Below are positions 21,655 through 32,706 of a DNA stretch of 42,881 bases, one piece after another. Origin of the DNA: Gnetum montanum (lineage: Eukaryota; Streptophyta; Gnetopsida; Gnetales; Gnetaceae). Below the pieces are notes generated by a model. The model saw only the letters and a list, made by a program, of their open reading frames with translations, did not search any database and was not told where the DNA came from. The stretch spans positions 384,544-427,424 of the forward strand of contig MNCI01008066.1 of assembly GCA_015680685.1 (NCBI GenBank), written 5' to 3'. The number at the start of each line of letters is the position of its first letter. Position 1 is the first letter of the stretch. A program made the translations under genes and the position numbers.

Positions 21655-21760
21655 AATTGAGCTCTTCATAGAGGTGAATGATGAAAGAAAGCTCATGTAG
21701 CTAATCCCATTTAGATAGGACAAGGCTAGGATGATGATGATGATGATGATGATGATTCAT
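21655..21760 (+). mobile_element. 5'-truncated RTE LINE 3' end with (ATG)n tail
   Basis: The plus strand reads as a degenerate end of an RTE-type reverse transcriptase (CTCTTCATAGAGGTGAATG, then CTAATCCCATTTAGATAGGACAAGGCTAGG), followed by eight ATG triplets at about 21732-21757. The same end occurs in reverse complement at 40340-40440. A 'GTAGCC-A-CCCA-T--TTGGGA-AAGGCT' end followed by a trinucleotide tail is typical of plant RTE LINEs. Confidence 0.65.
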
Positions 21761-22925
21761 GAGGAATAATGGGATAAAAAGCAATATGAAGTGGAATTCA
21801 TGAAACCCATAGGAAAAAAAAGTCCCAAACCAAGAAAAATGAAATTCATAATGATGAATGTAAAGAAACCAAACTAGTATAATTGAATATATTAAAGAGT
21901 ATGTTAGACAAAGAAATTTGTGAGAAGCACAAATGATAAAAGGACAATCCATGATGAAAAAATGTAGCTACAAAGATGAAAAGTTGTCCATGAAGAACAT
22001 GAAAGTTAGGAAAAGACTTCAAATTGGAAAAGTGATATATGCAATGTGTTTTACCATAATAAAGTAGACATTTATTACAAGAATCATCTACATTCCTAAA
22101 AGAGATTTAACCAAAAAGATCAAAGTCAATAAAAGTTCTCATACAGAGTAAAAGATGAATACAATTCAACTTGTGGAGTTGAGATGATGAGTTATTATAT
22201 GAATAACTAATGATGATGAATAACCAGAGGAGCTCACATATGATTGTATAGGAGATACAATAGTGATAAGACCCAACAAAGAGAACTTAGAACAATATAT
22301 TTTAGAACATTCTATTGAAGATAGTGATTAAACTCAATATATTTTATAAAGTTGATATATTTAAATGATGTAAACTAGATTCACTCATACATAACAAGTG
22401 AAACAACTATATTATTTAATCATATGTAAAACCAACAATATAATCATGACAAGAATAATATTTTATGTTCTTGTAACTAATCAACAAGGTGTCCTTTTAC
22501 CTTGTTCATCCTTATCAAATGAAGTAAAAACTTAAGATGTCTTGGCATTAACTCTTTCATCTTTTATAAAATAGCCTCTAAGAGCTACATGATATTTTTA
22601 AAAAAAATGTTAAGTTTACAAAATTTCAATCTCCTTAACCTTAACTAGTCTACCCATGTTTTTGATCAAAAATTTTCAAACTTAGAAGTTTTTAGCTTAA
22701 GTGATGAAGATCCAAGAAAAAAAAATGGATTTGATTAAAGAAGGTCCAATCTTTTATCACTTTTGGCATTTTCTAAATTTTTTCTGCCTAGGCAATTGTG
22801 CGATGGTAAAATATACATTTGATTAGCAAAAGTGCATAAATAAATAATAAGGTGCAGAGCTAACTTAATAAAATATCAATATGAAGTCATGGGTTAAATT
22901 TTTTCCTAGCACAATTTTATTTTTG

Positions 22926-23082
22926 AAAATTATTATTTGCATTATCCATTATAAGCTTAGTTTGAAAATTATTATATGCTGCAAGCTCAAATTTTCTACT
23001 ATGAAATTATACAAAAAATTATTATTTGCATTATCCATTATAAGCTTAGTTTGAAAATTATTATATCCTGCAAGCTCAAATT
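22926..23082. repeat. Two-copy direct repeat, offset 89 bp
   Basis: A 67-base AT-rich segment containing CCATTATAAGCTTAGTTTG and CTGCAAGCTCAAATT occurs at 22926-22992 and again at 23015-23082 with one or two differences. Confidence 0.8.
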
Positions 23083-23321
23083 ATTTCAAAATGTTTTGAA
23101 GCTCAAATTGTTTTTTAACGGACCTCTTTTTATTTTTTCACAAACTGTTAAATGCCTTTTAAGCAAACGCTTCTCACATAAAATGATGATAAGTTGCCTA
23201 TGGTTTATGTTTTTTAACTTTTCAATACCGAAATTATGCTGTCCTGGACTGCAGTCTACATGCATCAAGCTTTGTGTTAGATTTTTTATAATGACTCAGG
23301 CAAATGGCGCACTCAAAACTT

Positions 23322-23582
23322 AAAGTGACAATGACTTCACAAGAAATTAATCGTAAGAGTTCGAACCCTAACTAAACACTGAAAGTGACAATGACTTCAC
23401 CACAAATTAATCGAACTAACTAAACATTAAAAGTGACAATGACTTCACCACAAACTAATCGAACTAACTAAACACTAAAAGTGACAATGACTTCACCACA
23501 AATTAATCGAACTAACTAAACACTAAAAGTGACAATGACTTCACAAAAAATTAATCGTAAGAGTTCGAACCCTAAATAAACA
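23322..23582. repeat. Tandem array of five AAAGTGACAATGACTTCAC units
   Basis: Units start at 23322, 23382, 23430, 23478 and 23526. The middle three are 48 bases; the first and last have an additional segment with GTAAGAGTTCGAACCCTA, which makes them about 60. Unit identity is very high. The longer outer units contain an RNA polymerase III B-box-like GTTCGAACCC. Confidence 0.9.
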
Positions 23583-24270
23583 GCTCCACATAAAAATAAC
23601 AATCCCTATCTTTGCAGAAAAGTCTCCGTTTTGGTCGCCAGAAAAAAGGTCCGATTCTGATAACTCCGAATCCGCCACTTCCGCCTATAAAACCACTATA
23701 AAATAGAGACGTATAACATTTAAATGCATTCAACGTGGGAATTTGACTAAAACTCTTCCTTATCAGTTATTTATCTAATTCAAACTCTACCTTATAAAAG
23801 GAAACTATCTAATATATTTTTTAATAAAAATTAAATATTTTGTTGCCAAAATAACCCTATGAAACGAAACATGCCAAATATATGATTGACTTCCTTAGAA
23901 CCTCGACTTCTCCTACCAATATATATCCAAATATAATACATTATAGGCATGTATTATATATAATAATATATATACCACGGGCTGCTATATTTTTTTCCTG
24001 CCGTTAAAAACTGGATATTTTAATTTTACTTATATTTTACAGGAAAATTTGCAAAAACAGGTGAACCGACTATCAAATACACACCGAATGCATCCAATTG
24101 CAGGAAAAATTTGAGAGCCAATTCTGAGGTTATTACAAAATATAGACACGGATGTACTGTCCAATACATTCAGAGTGTCAAGAGCCAGTCATTGGAAACT
24201 AGTTTACAAGAAGGTGACATCATTAAAGGAAACAAATCAAAATCATTAATGCACCAGAATAAAGCTATAG

Positions 24271-24386
24271 GTTATTGCATGTAGCTTATAGCTATTTGTC
24301 CTGCAAATCCCAGTAGAGATGGCTAAATGTTATTTCATGTAGCTTATAGCTATTTGAACTGCAAATCCCGGTAGAGATGGCTAAAA
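24271..24386. repeat. Two-copy tandem duplication, period 58 bp
   Basis: TGTAGCTTATAGCTATTTG and CAGTAGAGATGGCTAAA recur in order at 24271-24328 and 24329-24386 with few differences. Non-coding. Confidence 0.8.
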
Positions 24387-24399
24387 TGTTTGATCAAAG

Positions 24400-27000
24400 C
24401 CTTTCGACCCTGAAAAATACTCGTTCTCATCTCATCACACAATGGCTACTGCCCATGGACCTATATATTAATTACAAGACTCTAGAACGGATTGCTGCAT
24501 TCCCTGTATTTGGGAATTCTTTAATAAAATTAATTCAAGAATCATGTAGCAGCAATATTTTCTTTTACTTGCAACAAGCCTAACTTAGACTATGACATTG
24601 TGACCTATTATTTTTTCAAATGGATCTGCAACATCATTGTTATTCTTGTTTTCTTCCATTTCCCTTGGTATCATTTTTATTAGTGTAACCATTTAGCAAG
24701 ATTATATAAGTAGACTATTATTTTACAACCCCATAACCCGGCTGCAGATTAGGCATAGCTGCACCCTTTAATGATCTCACGGTAACGTCTGAATGCTGTG
24801 TTGTCGTTACTGAAGGCAAATGCTAATCTCAGCGAATAGTTTCCTGATTGTGTGATAAGTTTCTTGCAAAGGAAAGTAGTACTAGTTCATGCGCATTCCT
24901 TAAAAGTAAACTTCCATTACAATGTTGATGGAAAGGGAATCTCCATTATCCATTACAAAAATTCCCGGAAGAAGATCATGGCCATACAAATATTTCTGGA
25001 GGAGGATCATGGCATTGCAAATATTAATGGAAGAGGATCATGTTTTTTGAAGCACCGATGAAAAATCAATTGCAATAGAGAACCATGGATTTGTGGATGC
25101 CTACCCAAAAACATATCAGAATATCCTGTTAAATCAAACTAATTGCTTGAAGATGAGATTTTTAAATACTGCTCCCATGTATTTTATTTGTATTAACACT
25201 GATACAATATAAAATAAATTACAGGTGTTTTACGAAAACTGTTACTACTTCCAGGTAGCACAAGCACTTGGATAAAGACCTTCAGATACCATTTCAATGT
25301 ATAAGGATTTGGTTGAAGCAGTTAACAAAACTGCAAATCCACTACACATGACCCAGAATAACCGATGCAAGTAAACTTTTTTTGCTAAGCCATAGCATAA
25401 CAAGATTCCATTGAAACCTTCGTAAGAATCCATTTACCTTTTAAAAATATAGGAAACTACTGGGAAAATAAATATGTTTCTTTTTTCACATGAGAAGTAA
25501 ACCTGTACATAACCCTGAACTACATTAAACTTTATGTACTTCGAAAAAACCTTAGGCATTCAAGAAAGTTCTCTTAATTCGAATTAAAAAAAGGAAAAAA
25601 AAAAACCTTCCAATCCTCAAATATTGCTGTCTTGAAAATTTATGTCTTCATTGCAGGTATAAATATAAACTTCTGCTCATCCAATTATGGTGGCTGAGTA
25701 TCTCTTGGTATTCTGCCTATAATAGATTATACAATGTTAAAAAATTAGGATTTTATGGTTTCACTGGTTGCTGATAAGAAAGAATTTCATTAACAGCATG
25801 TGAGACGTTAAAATTGTTCCATGAACAATTAAAACATACATTCAAGTTGGCTGGTTGATTGGTATCAGGCAAGAATGTAGATTATGCCAAGGTCCAACAG
25901 AATCCCAACCAAAAAGCCAACTAAGCCCATCATCTTCTTGACTAGAGTTTTTCATGATTTAGTCCAACCATAGTCGTTAACAACTATGTGAGTTGCAGGT
26001 ATATAGTCTCACCACGAAAAACTACTACTCGCTTACAGCTTGCATCACAAGGATACCGAAGGTAAGTTCTATGATACAAAGAGCATGGATCTTCCAATTC
26101 TATAACAGGGTGCTGTGTAAATTTTTTGCACAACTAAAAGCTGCAAGGAACTAGTTTAAGATATCATAGCATGGATGAAGATCTTCAGACAAGTATACAC
26201 AGTTGATGCATGAATAATAACTCTTAAAATAAGGGTGTCCAACTTATACTCTGTTGCTTCGTATATTAGAAGGGAAGGCATTATTCGCTGTTTGTCAAAA
26301 AAAAAAAATGAAAAACAATATAAAAACGAAAGATTCATAAACACCAGCTCAAGATTTTATCCATAAATGTTCAAGTTAAACTCGATAGAAAAAAATTAAA
26401 CTATTATCCATTTAAATTTACCATGCCCAAATACAAAACTTCTTTTCTGCTAGTACAGACTGGAAATGCCGTGTGCAAGGTTTCAACTTTCAAGCACATT
26501 TACTTTAATGGGCATACCAGATCAACACAGTATTTAAGAAAATATAAATTCCATTAAAATGAATTTTTATTCATAAATTGAGCAGTTCAAAAAATGAATG
26601 GAATCGTCAAATACATTCTTGGAAGCTTTGAAGGGCATTCTTATTCTGCTCCTTCCAGAAACCTTAAAAAATATTTTACTCGGTGAGATGTCTCACCATG
26701 ACATAATACAAGTATGTGTGTCATGCCAATAAATTTGATGTCGAATTTTCATTTTTTCAAAGGAAAAAAATTTCCTACCTCTAGAAATCTGTTTTGTTGC
26801 AATAGCACATGAGCGGATTCACACCTCAAGATGGGTTATCCATGAAATCCTATTCCGATCACCTCCTGGACCAAAACTCTGAAAAAAGAAATGGAAAAAT
26901 GCCCTAGCTTGGGATGCCAAAACTGAATTACTGAATGCGAGAAACATATCACCTGACAAGGAAGCCGCTCAAATTTTGGGCAAAAATTAACAGGGTATCA
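24400..27000. other. Intergenic region downstream of the MUR3-like gene
   Basis: No supported gene. A roughly 31-base imperfect repeat with GAAGAAGATCATGGC / GAGGAGGATCATGGC lies at about 24965-25040. The region is AT-rich with homopolymer runs. It would contain the 3' end and terminator of the minus-strand gene ending at 27042, but I cannot fix a polyadenylation site. Confidence 0.4.
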
Positions 27001-27041
27001 GATAGAATGCCGATTTCTTGAGGGCTCGATCCTAGATTCTA

Positions 27042-28874
27042 TCATTGCTGTTCGTCTTTTGGCTTGGAGAAAAACTCATCCCATGTCTTCTCGCCTTCTC
27101 TGCGCAAGCCCTCCCATTTGCGGGCAGACTGCTCGGAACCCTCACCATCCTCTTTATAATCCTCCACCTCCTTCCCTTCCAAAATCTCATTCCTCATCTT
27201 GTTGACCTTCTCGATCATAGACTCCACAGCAATATCAAATGCATCCCTGAAAGCACTCAATTTGGAGCGAGGGTCTGCATAAACAATGGAAGGAATAAGT
27301 TTAATAACCTCCTCTCTCATCCTCCTGACCTGCTCCGAAGGATATTGCAACAGCCTCTCCTCAATGCTAACATTCCTCTTGCGGATATCATCCTCCGGGA
27401 TGAACACCGAGTAGTCCGTATAATTCTTGGGCAGGTGCCAGATGTACTGAGCATAGGCAGATCCAGGATGGAAAATCACAGGAATGCAGCCGGCAAGAAT
27501 CGAGTCAAAGAAAGATCTGCGAGTGTAGGAATCCCCTTGCGGCTGCAGACAGAACACGGAATGCTGAAACATGTTCATGATGCTGCTCGGGGAATGGCAC
27601 TTGCTTTCCCCGAAATCGCATTCCAGAAGCTTGCCGAGCCTGGAATTCCGGCACTGCTCGATGATCCCGCCTCTGATGGATTTCGGATTATCAGGTCTGG
27701 GCGCGCCTGCGAACGAGAACAGCGCCGGGCGATCCATGGCGCGGATTCTGTTCTGCCACTCGATCACATCGGAATCATGCGCCGGATGAAAGTAGGTCGG
27801 ATAAGGAATCGCCATATCGTTGCGATTCCAGGGACTCGATTCCACCACAAGCATCGTCATGTTCTTCATGGCCGGAAGAAACAGCAAATTGCTGCCCCAA
27901 TCGGATTCAATGGTGGAAAGGCGCCGGAAATCCCAAGTGATCCTGCCGCCGACGAGGAAATGATCGTGGCCGTTGTTGATCTTCCATTCGGGCCGCCGGA
28001 TGAGCCAATCCATCAAGTCCTTGGCCGCCGCGTCGCGCATGGAGATGTTGAAACCCCAGAGATGGCGAGAAATCTCCAGACCTGCGAAAAACGGAACGTA
28101 AATGGCGGATGCGAGCGTCGGATCGCTTGTTATGCAGCCGTATTGCTTCATACGGTTGTGGAAGATCACGTCCACGGAGAACTGATTCGTGGAGAACCAG
28201 CCGGTATTGGAGAAAACGCCCTCGGAATTGTCAAGGATCGGCCCTAGCCCTGCGTTCGCCGTGAATTTGCACATGTTCGTCCAAAGGCTCAGATTGCGGC
28301 AATCCTTGAGCATATCCACGTTGAATCGAGGCGGCAAATCGTGAACGAAAATGTATTTGCCGCCGCACAGATCGCTTTTGTTCTTCACCGTTTCCAGAGC
28401 TTTCAGAAACGCCGGCCGAGGCTTCTTCGGCGGCGACGGCGGTGGCGGTGGCGGTGGCGACGGCGACGGCGGTGGCGGTGGCGACGGCGGAGGCGGAGGC
28501 GGAGGATTCAACGGCGCCGGCGGAGGCGACGGAGGAGGTTTCAATGGCGGAGGAGGAGGAGGCGCAATTTTGCGGACGCTTTTGAAGTCGTTGTTGTGGT
28601 TCTCCGTTGTACCGATTTGGCGAGTAACGTCGCTGCTGCTCTGCATTTGGTTCTCGATGATGCGGTTAATCGCCATGGCCGCGTCCTGCGAATTGGACGA
28701 AGAAGAAGTACCGAGAAGCTCGAAACGGAAAAACGAAGACGCGATCCAGAAGCCGCAGCAGAACACGATGAGAAACCAAAGCTTGGAGCGCGACGGCGCC
28801 GATTTGCCGTTGGCGAACTTCTCCATTGCCGATGCTCCTCCCGCGCCTCTCTTCCGCTGCTGCAACGGAAGCAT
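27042..28874 (-). CDS. MUR3: MUR3-type xyloglucan galactosyltransferase (GT47)
   Basis: An uninterrupted 610-residue frame. MUR3 is a Golgi type II membrane enzyme that adds galactose to a xylosyl side chain of xyloglucan. Visible: a short basic cytoplasmic tail; one membrane anchor at about residues 30-52 ([18 protein letters not shown]); a proline-rich, extensin-like linker about 105-150; then an exostosin-type domain about 165-550 with [97 protein letters not shown] and [11 protein letters not shown]. The C-terminus ends WDEFFSKPK, as in MUR3 itself. The start at 28874 was chosen because MLP aligns with the MFP start of Arabidopsis MUR3; the frame extends to 28955 only with a GTG. The gene lacks introns, as in Arabidopsis. 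Orthology rather than a close paralogue is likely but not proven. Confidence 0.9.
   Translation of the reverse strand: MLPLQQRKRGAGGASAMEKFANGKSAPSRSKLWFLIVFCCGFWIASSFFRFELLGTSSSSNSQDAAMAINRIIENQMQSSSDVTRQIGTTENHNNDFKSVRKIAPPPPPPLKPPPSPPPAPLNPPPPPPPSPPPPPSPSPPPPPPPSPPKKPRPAFLKALETVKNKSDLCGGKYIFVHDLPPRFNVDMLKDCRNLSLWTNMCKFTANAGLGPILDNSEGVFSNTGWFSTNQFSVDVIFHNRMKQYGCITSDPTLASAIYVPFFAGLEISRHLWGFNISMRDAAAKDLMDWLIRRPEWKINNGHDHFLVGGRITWDFRRLSTIESDWGSNLLFLPAMKNMTMLVVESSPWNRNDMAIPYPTYFHPAHDSDVIEWQNRIRAMDRPALFSFAGAPRPDNPKSIRGGIIEQCRNSRLGKLLECDFGESKCHSPSSIMNMFQHSVFCLQPQGDSYTRRSFFDSILAGCIPVIFHPGSAYAQYIWHLPKNYTDYSVFIPEDDIRKRNVSIEERLLQYPSEQVRRMREEVIKLIPSIVYADPRSKLSAFRDAFDIAVESMIEKVNKMRNEILEGKEVEDYKEDGEGSEQSARKWEGLRREGEKTWDEFFSKPKDEQQ
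28432..28568 (-). repeat. Proline-codon (GGCGGT/GGAGGC) low-complexity tract inside the MUR3-like gene
   Basis: The plus strand is a run of GGCGGTGGC and GGAGGCGGA triplets, encoding on the minus strand a linker of Pro with spaced Ser, Lys and Leu. It keeps frame throughout. It is compositionally unlike the rest of the gene and prone to length change. Confidence 0.8.
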
Positions 28875-28882
28875 ACTAATGC

Positions 28883-28993
28883 TCACTGATCCACAACTCC
28901 GTTTCTCAAAACCCTTGCTGCTGCTTCTTCTTCTTCTGCGATTCTCCGTAGCCACAAGATCGCCTCCTCTAATCGAAACAAAAACCCCGCCAT
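28883..28993 (-). promoter_or_regulatory. Possible 36-codon uORF in the MUR3-like leader
   Basis: ATG at 28993 in strong context (CAAATGGCG) opens a frame different from the main one and ends with TGA (28885-28883), 8 bases before the main ATG at 28874. It matters only if transcription starts upstream of 28993. The nearest TATA-like box (28998-29005) would put the usual start downstream of it, so this is uncertain. Confidence 0.35.
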
Positions 28994-28997
28994 TTGC

Positions 28998-29005
28998 TAT
29001 TTATC
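28998..29005 (-). promoter_or_regulatory. Candidate TATA box of the MUR3-like gene
   Basis: The minus strand reads GATAAATA about 125 bases upstream of the chosen ATG. With a start about 30 bases downstream, the leader would be near 95 bases. No other good match lies close by. Confidence 0.4.
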
Positions 29006-29009
29006 GGTC

Positions 29010-30140
29010 CAGGATTTTGCTCCGCCGGCCCGGCTTCCCAGACGGGAGCTCACCTCAAATCGTCATCCTTACTTCCACGCTTGGCAAGAGAATTCAACAG
29101 CAAAGAATTCCACAACAGGTTGACTTGCCTAAATCTGGCTGCAGCAGATCTAAGCAGTAGTCTCGCTCGGATGCTATCTTACATCGCAATGCAAAACCAG
29201 GGAGTTTGCCCAACCAACGAAGCGTTGGATGCGCCGTCAAACGTGGAGAAAAACAGTAGCAGCAGACATGAAAAATCGGTAGCTGTTTTTGGAATTTACC
29301 AAACGCTGAAAGTCTGAAACACTGACAAATCTCGCATGCCGACAGTTTATGCTGCCGATGCTTAAATATGTGTGCCCGACAGTGACAGTTTGTTTCCATT
29401 CAATGTTTATGGCAATGACAGTAAAACAGCGTGGTCAACGTAGCTAATCGGAATACTGGTGGTGGGCCTGCTTTGAACGTGTAAGGGCCACGATCGATTC
29501 TCTTGTAAAATATGAATATGGTCCCAGAATCCTCCTGTAAAATAATGGTCATGATCCAAGGGTATCCACCCCTTTTCACATTAATGTGTGAATTTGACAC
29601 ATATTGAACTTTTTTAAAAGTATAAATAAAATTTAAAATTTTCTATCTCGGATTGTCATACCCTCTAAATGATACCGATAGGCAATATATTAGCCTCAAT
29701 ATATGCATTATGCAGTATATTTTTGCTTGGGTGCATACTTCTAGAAGACTATGTGCATGTATGTTGGTGTTAACTAACTATTGCGCCAACCCAGAGCTCA
29801 TCAACCATGAACGGTAAGCATAACCCAACAAGTAAAGTCAAATTAATCATATGTCTTTGTTTGTTTACAACTCCTCCTATAGTTAGTGCGATAGTGTCCA
29901 CTCTAGTTTAATAAAGATGTAAGGGATGGTTTTCTCTTAATTTTGAAGGATAGGAATTTAAATAGCATGTTAGGATAATTGCTTCATATAGATTTAAAGA
30001 ACGGGTTTCTCCTACTTTTGAGGGGCAAAATTCTAAACAACATGTCATGACAAAGGGCTTATCAAATTCACACCCTATTCCTATATTTTAACATGTCAAG
30101 GAACTACAAGGTCACAAAATCATGATCAACTTGAACATTG
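29010..30140. other. Intergenic region upstream of the MUR3-like gene
   Basis: No supported gene. The first part, to about 29400, is less AT-rich and may hold the promoter. The rest is AT-rich. I see no element ends. Confidence 0.4.
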
Positions 30141-30285
30141 AGGTGTTAGCATAGTGATAAGACTTTTGATTTGGTATCTCCAAATTATGTGTTTGATTCT
30201 AGTAGGCCATAGTGAGTAATAAAGTGCTAATTTGACTATTTTTCTTGGTGGTAAATATTGTTAAAAAATTGTTTTAGGTTCTAGC
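30141..30285 (+). mobile_element. tRNA-like SINE head 1
   Basis: TTAGCATAGTGATAAGAC (about 30146-30163) resembles an RNA polymerase III A box, and GTGTTTGATTCTAGT (about 30189-30203) resembles the B box, at tRNA-like distance. The interior TTGATTTGGTATCTCCA is shared with the head at 30582. Plant SINEs of this structure are tRNA-derived. Confidence 0.6.
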
Positions 30286-30330
30286 ACCCCCCTAATCACT
30301 ATGCTTTATTATGTTAATAATAGATGTCTT

Positions 30331-30400
30331 AAGTGGTTAGCATATTGTTTTATCATGTAAAAGGTTGCTAGCTCAAATTACACTTAAAGCATTGTTGTTT
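30331..30400 (+). mobile_element. tRNA-like SINE head 2
   Basis: AAGTGGTTAGCATATTG (from 30331) as A box and GGTTGCTAGCTCAAATTA (from 30363) as a decayed B box, with the spacing of a short-armed tRNA-like promoter. Less certain than the neighbours. Confidence 0.4.
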
Positions 30401-30454
30401 TCCTCTATAGTTATTTTAATGTATGATAAGTACTTTAAATAAGAGATCACTACT

Positions 30455-30540
30455 TAGAGTGATGATAAGGTGCGTATTTCTCAAGTTGTAAGACCTAGGT
30501 TTAAGCCTAGGTGCAACTACTTGAAAGAGGCTAGGCTTTT
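30455..30540 (+). mobile_element. tRNA-like SINE head 3
   Basis: GTGATGATAAGGTGCG (about 30459-30474) and GACCTAGGTTTAAGCCTAGG (30492-30511) match A- and B-box positions. The B box resembles GGTTCAAGCCC with C-to-T changes. Confidence 0.4.
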
Positions 30541-30574
30541 GCTCATCCATTGACCTTCCGAGGACCTTGGTGAG

Positions 30575-30720
30575 ATGAGCATTTAGCCTAGTGTTAAGAC
30601 ACTTGATTTGGAAGCTCCAGGCCATGGGTTTGATTCTAGTGGACAATGCTAAGTTATATACAGTTCTAATTGGACTATATATCTTGGGGTGTACCTATGC
30701 TTTACTTATTTCGGGTTTTA
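30575..30720 (+). mobile_element. tRNA-like SINE head 4
   Basis: TTTAGCCTAGTGTTAAGAC (30582-30600) and GGGTTTGATTCTAGTGG (30626-30642) form A and B boxes. It shares its interior with head 1 (ACTTGATTTGG...CTCCA) and a following TAATTGGACTAT-like phrase, so heads 1 and 4 belong to one SINE family. Confidence 0.6.
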
Positions 30721-30724
30721 ACAC

Positions 30725-31918
30725 GCCCTCAAATCAAATGTAGGTTATACAATTTTTTAAATAGCTCTTTTAAATTTTCTAAGTTCAAATATAATGAATT
30801 ATATTTGTTTTTCATTGTATATAATTACTTGCAGTCATTTACAACTTGTTGTGATATACAATATTTTCACTTATAATTTTGAGAATATTCACCAATAATA
30901 GATAGCTCACTTGTAATTTCTATTGACTTTTAGAATGCAAATTTTTAAAATAAGACATTTGATTTTGTTCTTCATGTTAGAGATAGTATGAATACGTGTT
31001 GTCTCCAAACTCCTCCATGATCATCTATTTATTTCATGTTGAGGAGAGTAGAAGTAGGTGGTAATCTTTATTTTATGTTTAAAGTATTTAAGTAAAATTT
31101 TAAAAGTTATAAGTATTGTTTTGTTTGAAGAAAGAACAAAAGAAGGTTATTTTCAGAGCAAATGTTGTAAAATGACAAAAGAAGACCAAAAGCCTTCATG
31201 TTAGGGCCCATGTCAGATGAGGCAAGTTCCTGCACAAAAAGGTATAAATAGAGTTGTACCCCTCCATTATAAATTTGCCAAGCCTTAGAGCATTAAATGA
31301 AAGAAGCTCTTACTTCCTTTATTTTTATGTGTATTTTGAGCATTGTATGCTTGGCTTGAAGCTCTCTTAGCTTCATGTCTCTCTTATTTTCTTACATTCT
31401 TACAAGCATGGTTCTTTTAAGTATAGAGTCCTATTCATGATTCATTCTCACAAGTTCTCTCTATTCTCATTAAGTTTTTCATATTATCACATTATTTTTA
31501 GGTTTCTCTCATAAGTGTTCTTTCAATTTCAAGTTCTTGCATAGTTCTTTCATAGTATGCATGTTCTCTTATGTTCAATTAAGGTTTCAAGTACTTGAAT
31601 TTAAAGCATTGTGTAGGGTTTAAGAAGTTTTATGGTTATTTGAGGAACTTGTTCGTTCCTCTACCAATTACCTCTAAATTAAATGGATTCACTCCCTACA
31701 TCTTCATTATATATTCCATTTTAAACTCATTCAATTTACATGCATGTTTTCACACTAGGATTTAACCTATTATCCTTAAGTGTTGATGTTGTAATGTATC
31801 CTTTAATGTTTGGAGTAAGAATTATGCATTCTTTGCTTAATCCAAGAATATATAAAGTTCCTCACTTTTCACATGTTTTGGAGTCATTTTCATGAAGTTT
31901 GATGTAATTGGATATGGT
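30725..31918. other. AT-rich region with a possible old LTR-type promoter
   Basis: No coding frame is supported. GGTATAAATAGAG (31240-31252), a pyrimidine-rich downstream part and repeated TTCTCTCA/TTCTTGC phrases suggest an old LTR or leader, but I cannot find matching ends. The next element begins at 31919. Confidence 0.3.
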
Positions 31919-32706
31919 TGATGAGTGGCAAGGTACCCCTACACTCAACCATACAAATACAAGCATTTCACGCACGATCTGGTCGAACTCCAAGGACTAA
32001 GTGCTTATGCACCTTAATGGAACACTCAGGGTTAATCAATTGTTGTCTTCCCAAACTTACTTGTATTGTCATGGTTGTATGGTTAAGTAAGCTTGAGGTA
32101 CATGATTTTTATAGCTTTTATATTTGTATGTCTTCTGCTAATAAAGGAGAGGGAGAGAGAACTAAGTGACTAACTTACATTAACTATTCATTAACTAGTT
32201 TCTAAATGTTCCTAACACCAGTATCCATTCCCACTTGCCGTACACATCTTGAACCAGTGCAACGTTGCTGGGATTACCAAATGCTAATTGTCACTGGGTT
32301 ACCAAGCGCTACACGCATGCTCAAAGCGGTCGTACTGAGTGTATTTAACTAAGGGGGTTGAAGGTTGAGAGAGATATTAATTAACTAGGAAAGCATTAAA
32401 CAATAATTAATTACTAATTAGCTTAAACTGTATGCTGCAAGGTTTATCATAAAGTTCTTCTTTATTGCTGTACACAAAATTGTGCTTAGGTACAAATTGC
32501 TCAAATAAAGATCCATTCACTCTATGACTCCTACTGTGGGCACACAGAAATAATTCTAACTCTAGAATAATAAAATTGCAAGAATCTGGCAAAGGGTCTA
32601 AGTCTAACTCCCCCGGAACTGAGGGTGCCACCTCTTATTTATAGAAGATGAGGCAGGATGCAATATGGCGTATGCGATATCGCGTACGTGATATCGCGGC
32701 TCATCA
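31919..32706 (-). repeat. 3' LTR of the minus-strand element
   Basis: On the minus strand it begins TGATGAGCCGCGATATC (at 32706) after the tract ATGGGGGTA and ends TACCTTGCCACTCATCA (31919). A TATA box CTATAAATAAG reads on the minus strand at about 32642-32632. Its end half aligns well with 38748-39065. Confidence 0.88.

Noticed and set aside
21701-21952. Minus-strand frame with a His run (also at 40213-40476 on plus)
   Set aside because: The His run is the translation of the LINE trinucleotide tail, not a gene.
27045-28247. Open 400-residue plus-strand frame opposite the MUR3-like gene
   Set aside because: It is the complement of a strongly conserved gene; its translation is basic and lacks any family pattern, and open complements are common in GC-rich coding DNA.
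28875-28955. MUR3-like start at 28955
   Set aside because: The codon there is GTG, and the next in-frame ATG (28874) aligns with the known MUR3 start.
28341-29160. Gly- or Arg-rich plus-strand frames at 28341-28889 and 28351-29160
   Set aside because: Both arise from the complement of the proline-codon tract of the MUR3-like gene.
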